Both the position numbers and the translations under genes were made by a program. Below, one piece after another: positions 34,440 through 44,930 of a stretch of DNA of 64,000 nucleotides. The DNA is from Alkalihalobacillus deserti (GTDB taxonomy: Bacteria > Bacillota > Bacilli > Bacillales > Bacillaceae_D), in contig NZ_JAJAFR010000011.1 in the NCBI RefSeq assembly GCF_020734105.1, positions 50,947 through 114,946 of the forward strand. Reading direction: 5' to 3'. How positions within the stretch are numbered: the first letter of the stretch is position 1; the number at the start of each line of letters is the position of its first letter. The notes under the pieces are model-generated. The model was not told the origin of the DNA. It searched no databases and saw nothing but the letters and a program-made list of their open reading frames with translations.

Positions 34440-34895
34440 TTAACGTAATATAAAATAGCTGAGCGATCCTGTTAACATTCCTAGAAGTGCTCCACCTACC
34501 ACTTCTTCTGGCATATGACCTAGTCGTTCACGTAACTTAACTGATCGCTCGCGGTTAGTGATTTTTTTGTGTATCCCTGTTAAATGTTCTAGTTCTTTAT
34601 CCATTTCATTTACCTTTAATGTTAATTCACCTGTTTGTCTTCGAATACCTTGTGCGTCGTACATAACAATTAAGCCAAATACAGTTGATAAAGCAAAGTC
34701 GACAGATGGAATTCCACGGTCTAAAGCTATATAGGTTGCCAATGCTGTTACCCCAGCTGAATGTGAACTAGGCATACCTCCTGTCTCAACAAGAATACTA
34801 GGATCCCATTCACCCGTTTTTGCTTTATTTATTGGAATCTTTAATGTTTGTGCAATACCGATTGTTGCTAATGCGGTTATCATTGGTCGATTCAT
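34440..34895 (-). CDS. yuiD: Divergent PAP2 family protein, YuiD-like
   Basis: A 151-residue integral membrane protein of the DUF212/divergent-PAP2 family. The core GGMPSSHSAGVTALATYI carries the phosphatase-like PSSH signature, followed by DAQGIRRQTG and the late GHMPEEVVGGALLG. The fold suggests a lipid-phosphate substrate, unproven. I chose the ATG at 34895, since GAGGTG upstream overlaps the earlier GTG. Confidence 0.85.
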   Translation of the reverse strand: MNRPMITALATIGIAQTLKIPINKAKTGEWDPSILVETGGMPSSHSAGVTALATYIALDRGIPSVDFALSTVFGLIVMYDAQGIRRQTGELTLKVNEMDKELEHLTGIHKKITNRERSVKLRERLGHMPEEVVGGALLGMLTGSLSYFILR

Positions 34896-34979
34896 AGGCT
34901 TCACCTCATTTATATCGTTTCAAAAGAAGTGAAGAAGTATGCACATCTCTTATTCGACCTTGACTACCTTTTATGTTCG

Positions 34980-35007
34980 ATGGGTCTTTTCATAAAACAA
35001 GACCCAT
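34980..35007. terminator. Hairpin between DUF4349 gene and yuiD
   Basis: A 9-bp stem ATGGGTCTT/AAGACCCAT with a 10-nt loop; the T run is on the plus-strand side, so minus-strand termination would be weak. Confidence 0.4.
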
Positions 35008-35065
35008 TTTTACTTGAATCTCATCTTCATTAATGTTAATAACACTCAAAACTTCAATGTCCCCA

Positions 35066-35956
35066 TCATTCTTTCTTACTCTTTTTTTTATAGAGGATAA
35101 TTACTCCAACACAGATTGCAAATAGAAGAAGTAAAGGACTTAATCCAATCAAAAAGATTACAACACTTGAACTTAGATGAATGATCGTATTGATCGTTTC
35201 AATAAAAAGTTTCTGAGAACGTTCCCATGTATTTAAGTCCTCCCCTTGAATCGTCGCTGATAAACTATTCTCTTGAATATGAAAGGAAATGGTTGAGAAT
35301 TCTACTTGATTCTCAATGTATTGCTTCCTCCCAAGCATCTGTTCGATTTCAGCTTGGACAGTAGCTAACTCATTAGAAATTTTAAGCAAATTCTCTGTAT
35401 TATCAGCTTTATTCATAAATCCGAGTAAGCGCTCTTCGACCACACGTTTTGCTTTTAACCTTGATTCAAGGTCTATAAATTCTTCGGTTACATCGTTTCC
35501 AGATGTTTGCTGTTCAATGGTTTTCCACTCACGATTAGCCAAGTGATCAAGTAATGGTTGAAAGTCTTGCTTTGGGACTCGTACAGTCATAGAGCCACTA
35601 AGTTGCCCCTCCATATCTTCATGATAGTTGGATTCAACAACATAGCCCCCCATACTTTTTACCTTTTCTTGAATCTCATCTCTCGCCCTGAGATAATTCT
35701 TCACTTCAAACATAATATGTCCATGATAAATAACCATACGACTCTCACTACTGAATTCATTAGCAACTGAAATCTCTGCTGTGTCGCTCTCTATCTCCAT
35801 TTCTTCGACATTCGCTAACGACTTAGAAGAGTTCTCGGTCCCACCACTCATTTCTTCGACACTACCCTTAGATTCAGTTGCTTCCTCTTGGTTACTACAT
35901 CCGAATAGCACAAATATTAATCCAAACACAGTTAAAAAAAGTTTCAACCTGCTCAT
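35066..35956 (-). CDS. DUF4349 lipoprotein
   Basis: A 296-residue exported protein: a signal peptide with lipobox LFGC, an acidic Ser-rich linker (25-70), a DUF4349 domain (about 72-270) with VYHGHIMFEVK-like strand start, a long coiled-coil part (ATVQAEIEQMLGRKQYIENQ), then one C-terminal membrane helix (about 265-288) and a Lys-rich tail. It should span the cell-wall side and be anchored at both ends. Function unknown. GAGGTGGG upstream of ATG. Confidence 0.8.
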   Translation of the reverse strand: MSRLKLFLTVFGLIFVLFGCSNQEEATESKGSVEEMSGGTENSSKSLANVEEMEIESDTAEISVANEFSSESRMVIYHGHIMFEVKNYLRARDEIQEKVKSMGGYVVESNYHEDMEGQLSGSMTVRVPKQDFQPLLDHLANREWKTIEQQTSGNDVTEEFIDLESRLKAKRVVEERLLGFMNKADNTENLLKISNELATVQAEIEQMLGRKQYIENQVEFSTISFHIQENSLSATIQGEDLNTWERSQKLFIETINTIIHLSSSVVIFLIGLSPLLLLFAICVGVIILYKKKSKKE

Positions 35957-36480
35957 AACCCACCTCTGTTTTTTTATAATGAAACGAAATGAGATGAGTA
36001 ATAGTTACAAATAAAATCATTTACTATTCTGTTGCCCAAACGGCAAATACCCGTGGTTTAGCACCAGGTATCGCGGGTTTCACTTTCCCCATTCTGGTTT
36101 AAAGGTCTTGCCAAGTAACTGCTAAGCGAGCACCATTATGATAAACATTCTATTTTTGGGTCATATCTTCGTCTTTTCCAACCTGACCATTAGTGCCGAA
36201 CGCGGATCGCTTGGCTTGGAACAACCGTTGTTATGGTTGCGATTCGCTTGGATTAACGGCTTTGTCTCTAATTAATTTAAGAAAAGCAAATGATGATGAC
36301 CGCAAAGAGGTAAAAGCATTATGCAATTCTCTTTTGGTTGGTAGATATATGCCAGTATTCGTGTAGGACTTGTCTTACTTATGTCATTTGCATAAACCGC
36401 AATGGCACAAAACATCAGCTATTTCTCATATTGGCCTTTTGCTGCCATACAAGGTGAGATATTCGACCTACTTTTAGAAA
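35957..36480. other. Intergenic region with probable decayed coding sequence
   Basis: No intact gene. The minus strand between 36045 and 36160 reads like a protein end interrupted by stops (NGARLAVTWQDL, MGKVKPAIPGAKPRVFAVW), suggesting a heavily eroded gene of unknown family. Confidence 0.35.
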
Positions 36481-36488
36481 AATCAAAC

Positions 36489-36518
36489 AAAAAACAAACT
36501 TAAATTAGTTTGTTTTTT
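36489..36518. terminator. Terminator next to SCP2 remnant
   Basis: A perfect 12-bp stem AAAAAACAAACT/AGTTTGTTTTTT with a 6-nt loop, just beyond the 3' end of the SCP2 pseudogene. Confidence 0.75.
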
Positions 36519-36520
36519 CA

Positions 36521-36830
36521 TTAAACTGCTTTATATTTTATTACAATCTCTTGAAGTTTCAAAGCAAGCCCTATTTTCTCATCTACTTTTAATTGGCCAG
36601 TCGTAAAGGCCATTGTTGTATTTAGAGCACCGCTAATCATCTGACAACTTTAAGATGATATCTGCCTCCGCTAAAACTTCTTTCTACATATGGGCCCTTC
36701 CTCCTTTAAATTACACCTGAATAGAACCGGCATCCGTTAAGTCAAATTGAAAAATACGATCTTTCTCATTTTCTATGTGTTGAGGATTCTCATTCACTTT
36801 ATAAATAAATGATTTCAGCTTATTAAGCAC
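36521..36830 (-). pseudogene. SCP2 sterol-binding-domain protein, disrupted
   Basis: GTG 36830 (AAAAAGGAGG site) begins VLNKLKSFIYKVNENPQHIE, then FQFDLTDAGSIQV and a TAA. The same frame resumes FKGGRAHM, TAG, KEVLAEADIILKLSDD, and after a frameshift ends SGALNTTMAFTTGQLKVDEK then IGLALKLQEIV. This is a complete ~105-codon SCP2-type lipid-carrier protein broken by two nonsense codons and a frame change. Confidence 0.82.
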
Positions 36831-36956
36831 AGTATTCCCTACCTCCTTTTTCTCTTTAAATCTTATTCTCTCTTTGTGTAAGCGGTTCCTTTTTTATTTT
36901 GACGAATATTATCAGGATTTTCTAGAAATAGTATAAAGCAAAGGAGGATGCATCAT

Positions 36957-37064
36957 ATGGAAACAATGAAAATTTTGCAGTATGCTTGTACATTACTTGG
37001 AACTGGATGCTTAATTTTTACTTATGTACAAATGGCTAAGAAAAACAAAAAAGAGAGTGAGTAA
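36957..37064 (+). CDS. Small single-helix membrane protein
   Basis: A 35-residue ORF (METMKILQYACTLLGTGCLI, then FTYVQMAKKNKKESE) with an ideal AAAGGAGG site 8 nt before ATG 36957. One membrane helix with two Cys and a Lys-rich cytoplasmic tail. Not recognised. The strong ribosome site and immediate downstream hairpin support expression. Confidence 0.55.
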   Translation: METMKILQYACTLLGTGCLIFTYVQMAKKNKKESE

Positions 37065-37071
37065 AGAGGCC

Positions 37072-37130
37072 ACTGAAAAAGGTACGATTTACACCTATTC
37101 AATGGCCTTCCGATTTTCACCTTTTTCAGT
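37072..37130 (+). terminator. Terminator after the 36957 gene
   Basis: ACTGAAAAAGGT (37072-37083) pairs perfectly with ACCTTTTTCAGT (37119-37130). The 35-nt interior also contains CAATGGCC, able to pair with GGCCACTG at the start, an alternative fold like that at 27.0 kb. Confidence 0.55.
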
Positions 37131-37247
37131 AATCTTCCAAATACCTTGGTCACTCTCTTTCCTTATTAACTGCACTTGTTGATTTCAAAAAAAAAACATT
37201 ACTTTTTTCACGAGTTGTGCGCAATAGCGTTGGAGACCAGACTGTTT

Positions 37248-37409
37248 TCAATGACCTTTAATATAAAAATCACTTGAACCCTCTTGGAATGATTGAAATT
37301 CATTGCAAGCTTCTGCACTAATAGGAAGTGTCAAACTATGATGCTTCAGCAAAATAACGACCTTTACTTCCGTAGACTTCAATTCTACCGTTTCTACATT
37401 CGCCATCAT
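37248..37409 (-). CDS. Small hypothetical protein
   Basis: A 53-residue ORF beginning MMANVETVELKSTEVKVVIL and ending SDFYIKGH, encoded 19 bp downstream of the next small gene. The ribosome site (GAAAGAACTGA) is moderate. Predicted soluble. Not recognised; its reality rests on the tidy spacing in the degV operon. Confidence 0.4.
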   Translation of the reverse strand: MMANVETVELKSTEVKVVILLKHHSLTLPISAEACNEFQSFQEGSSDFYIKGH

Positions 37410-37428
37410 TATCAGTTCTTTCGTTTAC

Positions 37429-37590
37429 TTACATCAACCAACTCATCCTCTTCTTGTTAAGCGTTTCAAGTAAGATCTCTTGTCTTTTTAATGTCTTAAC
37501 GATGGTAACAATGATAATAATCACTAAACTAGCAATCGCCACGGACAGAAGGACACTAAAAAGCATAAAGAGCCCCGTAAAAACATCCAT
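37429..37590 (-). CDS. Small membrane protein downstream of degV
   Basis: A 53-residue ORF: MDVFTGLFMLFSVLLSVAIA and ASLVIIIIVTIVKTLKRQ form one long membrane helix, followed by a basic tail (LLETLNKKRMSW). GGGTGA lies 5 nt before ATG 37590, and the gene starts 23 bp after the degV stop, so it is probably co-transcribed. Family not recognised. Confidence 0.55.
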   Translation of the reverse strand: MDVFTGLFMLFSVLLSVAIASLVIIIIVTIVKTLKRQEILLETLNKKRMSWLM

Positions 37591-37613
37591 TTAGATCACC
37601 CATCCATATTCTG

Positions 37614-38462
37614 TTATTCTTTCTCCGTATAATACATTAAAGCTACCGCCCCTGGACCTGTATGGGTACTAATAACCGGGGAGGTTTCCGTAATCGTTAC
37701 AGGAATATCTTTTATTTGTTGAAGGGTTTCTTTTAATTTATTAGCTAGTACTTCTGCTTCTACTTGAGCAATCCCAATTGCCCTTACCTTCATTCCCCTT
37801 GTTTCTTCCACAAATTGTTTTTTATAGTATTCAATCATTTGCATATGAGTACGCACTTTATTAACCGGTGTGTACACACCATCAGCAAGTGAAGCAATTG
37901 GCTTTATTTTCAGCAAGGATCCCAACAAAGCTTTACCGCGACCGATACGACCACCTTTAACAAGATACTCTAATGTATCAACCATAAGATAAAGAGATGT
38001 CTGATTTCGGACTTCTTCTAGACGGGCTAGTATTTCTTCAACAGTATGACCTTTTAACGCCATCTCAGCCGCTTCTACTACTTGAAAACCCATCGCATGA
38101 GAAATAAATTTAGAATTAACAACCGTAACGTTTTCTCCTGCTAGGTCAGCTCCAGCTCTAGCAGAATTGACAGTTCCGCTCATGCCTTCTGTTAAATGAA
38201 TGGAAAGAACATGAGTCGTGTCTGGGTCATCTAGAAGACGGCGGTAGGTCTCTTCAAAATAGCCTGCAGCCGGTTGAGAACTTTTTGGTAACTCATCAGA
38301 TGATGTTAACAACTTTACAAATTCTTTTTTCGTAATGTCTATTCCATCTAAGTATGTTTTTCCTTCAATCGAAATCGATAAAGGAACAATTTCAATTCCG
38401 TATTTCTCAACAATGTCTATTGATAAATCACTTGTTGAATCTGTTACAATTTTAATTGTCAT
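37614..38462 (-). CDS. DegV family fatty-acid-binding protein
   Basis: A 282-residue DegV/FakB-type protein. The N-terminal IVTDSTSDLS, the HLTEGMSGTVNSA phosphate-side loop, GGRIGRGKALLGSLLKIKPI and the C-terminal STHTGPGAVALMYY are all present. DegV proteins hold a fatty acid and present it to the kinase FakA for phosphorylation and phospholipid synthesis. Bacillus has several paralogues. ATG start; first gene of a probable operon with two tiny genes. Confidence 0.9.
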   Translation of the reverse strand: MTIKIVTDSTSDLSIDIVEKYGIEIVPLSISIEGKTYLDGIDITKKEFVKLLTSSDELPKSSQPAAGYFEETYRRLLDDPDTTHVLSIHLTEGMSGTVNSARAGADLAGENVTVVNSKFISHAMGFQVVEAAEMALKGHTVEEILARLEEVRNQTSLYLMVDTLEYLVKGGRIGRGKALLGSLLKIKPIASLADGVYTPVNKVRTHMQMIEYYKKQFVEETRGMKVRAIGIAQVEAEVLANKLKETLQQIKDIPVTITETSPVISTHTGPGAVALMYYTEKE

Positions 38463-38589
38463 ACCTACATTCCCCTTTTAAGTCAAAAATCCTTTATATG
38501 AATCTGAAACCCTTGACATTGCGTTTATTAACAGCTAATGCTAAGCTGCCCTATCCTAACACAGTTATAACGTTCGTGAAAGTGAAACG

Positions 38590-40701
38590 CTATTTCCCTA
38601 ATGTAAAGTGGATATCTTGATACGTAATGTGCTCGGGTAATGCCTCTTTTATTGGTTTTAGGTAATCCGATCCCACTTCATTTGCCACCTGTAAAATAAT
38701 TTCACGATCTTCTGGTTTTACATATTGTTCTAAGCTTAACTCGACTCCGTCTTGCTGAGCTTTAAGCAAATGTTTAATAATCGTTTGCTCTGAAAGAGAT
38801 AAAACTTCAGCTAAGTGTTCAATGCTATCCCCATCGTGAAAACGTTTAGCTGTTTCTAAAAACTGTCCTTTTTTTGTTTTTCTTCCTTTATTAGCAGGCT
38901 CGACTTCCAAATCCATTGGTTGTTTATCTTTAAATTGCTGAAGAATCTCTAAGAATGCTTGTCCATACTTTTCTTGCTTTTGCTCTCCAACTCCTGAAAC
39001 AGAAGAAAATTCCTCAATCGTTAATGGAATCAGCCGACTCATTTCTTTTAACGTTTTATCAGAGAAAATCATATATGGGGGGATGCGACTTTCTGTTGAA
39101 ATCTGTTTACGTAATTCTCTTAATGCCTCAAACACAACATCGTGCTCTTCACTCTGGATCGCTGTCACTGTCTCTGTTAAAAACACTTCCAATTCACCCA
39201 TTAATACCTGAACCGCTTTTTCCGTTAACTGAATGGTTGGATATGTCGTTCCCATTGGTACTAAGTATTCTTCAGCCATTAAGATATCGATAAATTCGGC
39301 AACATCTTTTTGAGACCAAGTTTTTAAAAGTCCATAAGTGGTTACATTGGTTAACTGCAATTGCTTCAATTTCTGATTGGCAGAACCGACTAAAATTTGA
39401 GATATAATCGTTTTTCCAAATCGTTCTCTAGTCCTTTTCACCGTAGAAAAGACCATCTGGGCTTCTCTCGTTTTATTCACCTTCTCACCAGTTTGAACAC
39501 AGTTCGAACATTTCCCACATGTCTTATTACTATCATCACCGAAATAGTTTAAAATATATTGTTGTAAGCAGCGTTCAGTATGGCAAAATGCAGTCATTTG
39601 TTGCAATTTTTTGTATTCCATCTCTTGTCGTAATTCATTTCGATCTGATTGCTCGATTAAGAAAGCTTGCGTACGGACATCTTGTGGGCTAAACAATACA
39701 ACACATTCACTAGCTTCCCCATCTCGTCCAGCTCTCCCTGCTTCTTGATAATACGCTTCAATCGTCCGTGGCAAATTATAATGAACAACAAATCGAACAT
39801 TTGATTTGTCAATACCCATTCCGAACGCATTTGTGGCAATGATGATGTTTACTTCATCATGAATAAAAGCCTCTTGACTTCTCGAGCGCTCTTTTTCATT
39901 CATTCCGCCGTGATAGGCTGCCACACTGATTCCACTAGAAGATAAATGCTGATAAATTTGATCAACTTCTTTTCGTGTTGACGCGTAAATAATACCGGAT
40001 TCTTTTTTCTTTGATGTTATATATGAATCAATAAACCTTTTTTTGTTTAAACCTTTTTTCACTTTAAAAGTTAGATTCGATCTTTCAAATCCCGTTGAGA
40101 TTACATGATGTTCACCTATATGCAAAAAATTCTGCAAATCTTTACATACTTCCGTCGTCGCTGTTGCCGTCAAAGCAAGCACTGTTGGATTTTGCTCCAG
40201 TTGTTCGAGCCATGAAGAAATAGATAAATAGCTTGGTCTGAAATCATGACCCCATTGCGACATACAGTGAGCTTCGTCAATGGCAACCAAGGAAAGTGAG
40301 ATACGGCTTAGTAGTTGTTGGAACTGATACTGCTCAAGTCTCTCAGGGGCTACATAAATTAATTTATAAAACCCGTCTTCAATGAGGTTCTGCCTCTCTC
40401 TTTCTTCAGATACAGATAACGTGCTATTTAAATAGGTAGCCGGAATATTCAATTCAGCTAAAGCATCGACTTGATCCTTCATTAAGGAAATTAATGGCGA
40501 GATCACTAAAGTAATACCTGGTAATACAAGAGCTGGTATTTGATAGCAAAGTGATTTCCCTCCCCCAGTAGGCATAATTCCAATTGTATCGGTACCATTT
40601 AATATTTGTTCTATAATCGTATGCTGGCCTTGTCTGAATGAATCATATCCATAAATCGATTTAAGTTTATCTTGTGCTAATTGCAATCTGTTGTACTCCA
40701 T
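38590..40701 (-). CDS. recQ: ATP-dependent DNA helicase RecQ
   Basis: A 703-residue RecQ helicase. Order of domains: SF2 core with Walker A MPTGGGKS (43-50) and DEAH (142-145), the ATNAFGMGIDK block, a Cys4 zinc site (CHTERC ... CGKCSNC, about 373-402), winged-helix RQC, an HRDC domain (about 520-595, MIFSDKTLKEMSRLIP) and a C-terminal helix-turn-helix region. It unwinds DNA 3'-5' in recombination repair. Full length for RecQ rather than the shorter RecS. ATG start. Confidence 0.95.
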   Translation of the reverse strand: MEYNRLQLAQDKLKSIYGYDSFRQGQHTIIEQILNGTDTIGIMPTGGGKSLCYQIPALVLPGITLVISPLISLMKDQVDALAELNIPATYLNSTLSVSEERERQNLIEDGFYKLIYVAPERLEQYQFQQLLSRISLSLVAIDEAHCMSQWGHDFRPSYLSISSWLEQLEQNPTVLALTATATTEVCKDLQNFLHIGEHHVISTGFERSNLTFKVKKGLNKKRFIDSYITSKKKESGIIYASTRKEVDQIYQHLSSSGISVAAYHGGMNEKERSRSQEAFIHDEVNIIIATNAFGMGIDKSNVRFVVHYNLPRTIEAYYQEAGRAGRDGEASECVVLFSPQDVRTQAFLIEQSDRNELRQEMEYKKLQQMTAFCHTERCLQQYILNYFGDDSNKTCGKCSNCVQTGEKVNKTREAQMVFSTVKRTRERFGKTIISQILVGSANQKLKQLQLTNVTTYGLLKTWSQKDVAEFIDILMAEEYLVPMGTTYPTIQLTEKAVQVLMGELEVFLTETVTAIQSEEHDVVFEALRELRKQISTESRIPPYMIFSDKTLKEMSRLIPLTIEEFSSVSGVGEQKQEKYGQAFLEILQQFKDKQPMDLEVEPANKGRKTKKGQFLETAKRFHDGDSIEHLAEVLSLSEQTIIKHLLKAQQDGVELSLEQYVKPEDREIILQVANEVGSDYLKPIKEALPEHITYQDIHFTLGK

Positions 40702-40778
40702 CAGGATTCCCCCTTTTTTGTGAATGAGAAAGATCTACTTGGACAACTTAGAAATAATAACATTTATGAGGTGATGTC

Positions 40779-41042
40779 ATGAACATGACGTTAAAACAAA
40801 AAAACACAATTTGCTTAGTGATTGTATCGCTTATTATGGTAGCACCTTTATTGATTACGTTGTTAGCTGGTGTTAGATTTGTATCCGCAATAAGACTGTT
40901 CCCACTTGATTTTTCACTTTACTTTGCCGTTCTTTTAGGAGTCATAATTGTGAACTACTCGATGAAATCGACAAAGTTATTAACCGTCACCATGTTAGCG
41001 ACAGTTGGTGGACTTGCCGTATACTTCTTTTGGTTTATCTAG
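40779..41042 (+). CDS. Small three-helix membrane protein
   Basis: An 87-residue hydrophobic protein with three membrane helices (about 10-31, 43-60 and 66-85) and a basic N-terminus. Not recognised. ATG 40779 follows GAGGTGATG. It is divergent from recQ with a 77-bp gap, and upstream of ykpA on the same strand. Confidence 0.6.
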   Translation: MNMTLKQKNTICLVIVSLIMVAPLLITLLAGVRFVSAIRLFPLDFSLYFAVLLGVIIVNYSMKSTKLLTVTMLATVGGLAVYFFWFI

Positions 41043-41155
41043 ATCATATTTTATCGTAACACGTAGGTTTAAAACGGTCGAGTTTTCAATTTTTTTTAAT
41101 GAAAGCTAAAAAATCTGTTAGAAAACTAGCCCCATGTCTACAATGAATGGTATAA

Positions 41156-42781
<1,626 letters not shown>

Positions 42782-42792
42782 TTGTGTATCTT

Positions 42793-42833
42793 GCTGATCC
42801 TAGAGGATAAATCCCTTTTGGATCAGCGTTTTT
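42793..42833 (+). terminator. Terminator of ykpA
   Basis: GCTGATCC pairs with GGATCAGC (42793-42800, 42820-42827), with further pairing inside the loop, then a T run. Confidence 0.8.
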
Positions 42834-42915
42834 TAAATTTTGATTCTGTTAATAGATGCAAGAAACATAATATAGTTATGGGTACTATTCTTCATTAGGA
42901 GAGGATGATAACACA

Positions 42916-43827
42916 ATGTCAATAAAAACGGCATACATCTTGGCTATATTAGGAGCTGCCTGTTGGGGACTAATTGGTCTGTTTGTCCAAAATTTATATG
43001 ATTTCGGGTTTACACCTTGGGATGTAGTGGCCATTCGCTCGATTTTTGCTGCGGTTATTTTACTCCTGTACATGGCTCTCTTTCAACGTAAGGACTTGAA
43101 GGTGAATTGGAAACATATTCCTCTTTTTATCGGATCAGGCATCATTAGTATCGTTTTTTTTAATTGGTGCTTTTTTACAGTAATGGAACAAGCCAATCTT
43201 TCTTTAGCAGTTGTATTATTATATACAGGGCCTTTATTTGTAACGATTTTATCACGTGTTTTTTTCAAAGAGTTGCTTACTGTTAGAAAAACTATCGCGA
43301 TTATTATTACCTTAATTGGATGTGCATTTGTTGTCGGTTTCTTACCTTCTGTAAGCACCGTCATTACGGCTGCCACTTTTTTAATTGGGCTAAGTTCTGG
43401 GTTCTTTTACGCGCTCTACAGTATTTTTGCTAAAGTGAGTAGTCGGTATTACGGTGCGTTAACGATAACTGGTTATACTTATTTTTGTTCTGCTATTTTC
43501 ATGCTCACTACTAGCCAATTTGTGTCAAAGCTTGATCTATTTATAAGTTGGTCCGTGTTAATTAACAGTTTGGCACTGGCGCTGATTCCAACGATCCTTG
43601 CCTTCTTACTTTACACAAAAGGCTTGAGTTACATCGAATCTAGTCGTGCATCCATCCTTTCGACGATAGAACCAGTCGTAGCGATTTGTGTAGGATTCTT
43701 AGTATTTAAAGACGTCCTATCGATCTGGCAATGGACTGGAGTATGCCTCGTCATTGTGTCAATTATTCTTGCAACTGTCTCTAAAAGAAAAGAAATCAAA
43801 AAAACAACACCAACCCATGTTACTTAA
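42916..43827 (+). CDS. EamA family (DMT superfamily) transporter
   Basis: A 303-residue protein with ten membrane helices in two EamA repeats; the first starts ILGAACWGLIGLFVQNLY and the second LIGLSSGFFYALYSIFAK. The conserved end of the second repeat (IESSRASILSTIEPVVAI) is typical. Such carriers export or import metabolites; substrate unknown. RBS AGGAGAGG. Its stop codon overlaps that of the converging dedA gene. Confidence 0.85.
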   Translation: MSIKTAYILAILGAACWGLIGLFVQNLYDFGFTPWDVVAIRSIFAAVILLLYMALFQRKDLKVNWKHIPLFIGSGIISIVFFNWCFFTVMEQANLSLAVVLLYTGPLFVTILSRVFFKELLTVRKTIAIIITLIGCAFVVGFLPSVSTVITAATFLIGLSSGFFYALYSIFAKVSSRYYGALTITGYTYFCSAIFMLTTSQFVSKLDLFISWSVLINSLALALIPTILAFLLYTKGLSYIESSRASILSTIEPVVAICVGFLVFKDVLSIWQWTGVCLVIVSIILATVSKRKEIKKTTPTHVT

Positions 43828-44426
43828 AGCATACGGCGCTGACGTTGTTTTTTTCTTTTCACAATTTGGAGAAAAATGACCACGATAACAATAATTACTG
43901 AAGAGTAGCTCAAATGCTGAATAAAAGTAGTCCAATCTGTAATCGATCTTCCATAATAAAAACCGATAAAAAAATATATACCAAGCCATATAAAAGCAGA
44001 ACTAAATCCAACCAACGCAAATAACCGATACGTAACACCAGACATACCGATACTAAATGGAACTGCATGTCGGATGAAAGGGAAGAAATAACTGAAACTA
44101 GCAGCTTTTAGCCCATAGCGATCGAGAAGCTCCCTACCTTTTTCTGCACGTGCATACCAAACTGATATTTTATTTTTATCAAGATTAGAATGGTGATAAA
44201 TGACCTGGCCAATAATATACAAAAGTGTCCCATGTAATAAAATACTACTATAAAGAACTAAAAAGGTTGGAATAGGATCTAATAGCTTCGTTGTTGCAAG
44301 TAAACCACCGCTCATTAATAAAACTTCATTAGGAACCGGAAAGAAAAACAAGCCGATTGCCATAATGAAAAAAAGAGCAATATACCCATACTGTCTAATA
44401 AAGTCAATAAATATAAGTAAATCCAC
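43824..44426 (-). CDS. DedA family membrane protein
   Basis: A 200-residue DedA/SNARE-associated-type protein. Hallmarks: the FPVPNEVLLMSGG loop, then the FFPFIRHAVPFSIGMSG segment with the family Arg, and about five helices with a basic C-terminal tail (KRKKQRQRR). DedA proteins are linked to lipid (undecaprenyl-phosphate or phospholipid) flipping. I chose GTG 44426, preceded by GGGGGAAA, and reject a 14-residue longer frame. Its TAA shares the TTAA at 43824-43827 with the eamA stop. Confidence 0.85.
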   Translation of the reverse strand: MDLLIFIDFIRQYGYIALFFIMAIGLFFFPVPNEVLLMSGGLLATTKLLDPIPTFLVLYSSILLHGTLLYIIGQVIYHHSNLDKNKISVWYARAEKGRELLDRYGLKAASFSYFFPFIRHAVPFSIGMSGVTYRLFALVGFSSAFIWLGIYFFIGFYYGRSITDWTTFIQHLSYSSVIIVIVVIFLQIVKRKKQRQRRML

Positions 44427-44563
44427 TGAATTTCCCCCTTTCTTATGAAGATAAAAACATAGATTCATAGCCTATCAAGAAAAAAGGCGCAGCTGTCTTT
44501 TCTTAGAGTAGGCTTCATACTTCATTGAATCCAGCCTGTATTCACTCGAATCTTTGGAAAAAA

Positions 44564-44588
44564 ATAAGACAGCGTATTGCTGCCTTAT
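44564..44588 (-). terminator. Terminator overlapping the 44585 gene stop
   Basis: On the minus strand TAAGGCAGC pairs with GCTGTCTTA (one G-U) and is followed by seven T. The TAA stop of the 44585 gene is itself in the stem. Confidence 0.75.
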
Positions 44589-44785
44589 CCCTTGAAGTAC
44601 TCTTTATAATAGCCACCGATATTTCCAGTATTATCAATAACAAAATAAAATTCGTCAGTTTCATTTTTAAGCTCGTATAATTTCCCAGCTGTTAACGCAC
44701 GGTTCACCATATATTTCTTAGCATCCGTATGAACACACTCAATCGTACGAATCGTCTCACGATTAGTCCAATTTTGATGAATCAT
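44585..44785 (-). CDS. DUF6501 family protein
   Basis: A 66-residue protein, MIHQNWTNRETIRTIECV through KNETDEFYFVIDNTGNIGGY to YYKEYFKG. It matches, from memory, a small conserved Bacillus family of unknown function (DUF6501). Likely a compact beta-rich domain. I chose the inner ATG at 44785, preceded by GAGTGGTG, over an upstream GTG that overlaps the site. Confidence 0.7.
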   Translation of the reverse strand: MIHQNWTNRETIRTIECVHTDAKKYMVNRALTAGKLYELKNETDEFYFVIDNTGNIGGYYKEYFKG

Positions 44786-44889
44786 TTCACCACTCACTTT
44801 CTGTACCTATCTCTATAGTTCCATTATAATGGTAATTTTTGATATTGCAAACTTTAATGTAGATCATAATGTAATTGTAAAAAACAAAT

Positions 44890-44920
44890 ATAGAGGCTAA
44901 CCGCTAAGGTCAGCCTCTAT
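44890..44920 (-). terminator. Terminator of odhAB
   Basis: ATAGAGGCTAACC and GGTCAGCCTCTAT pair over 12 of 13 positions with a 5-nt loop, 11 nt past the odhB stop. Confidence 0.75.
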
Positions 44921-44930
44921 GATCAAATCA

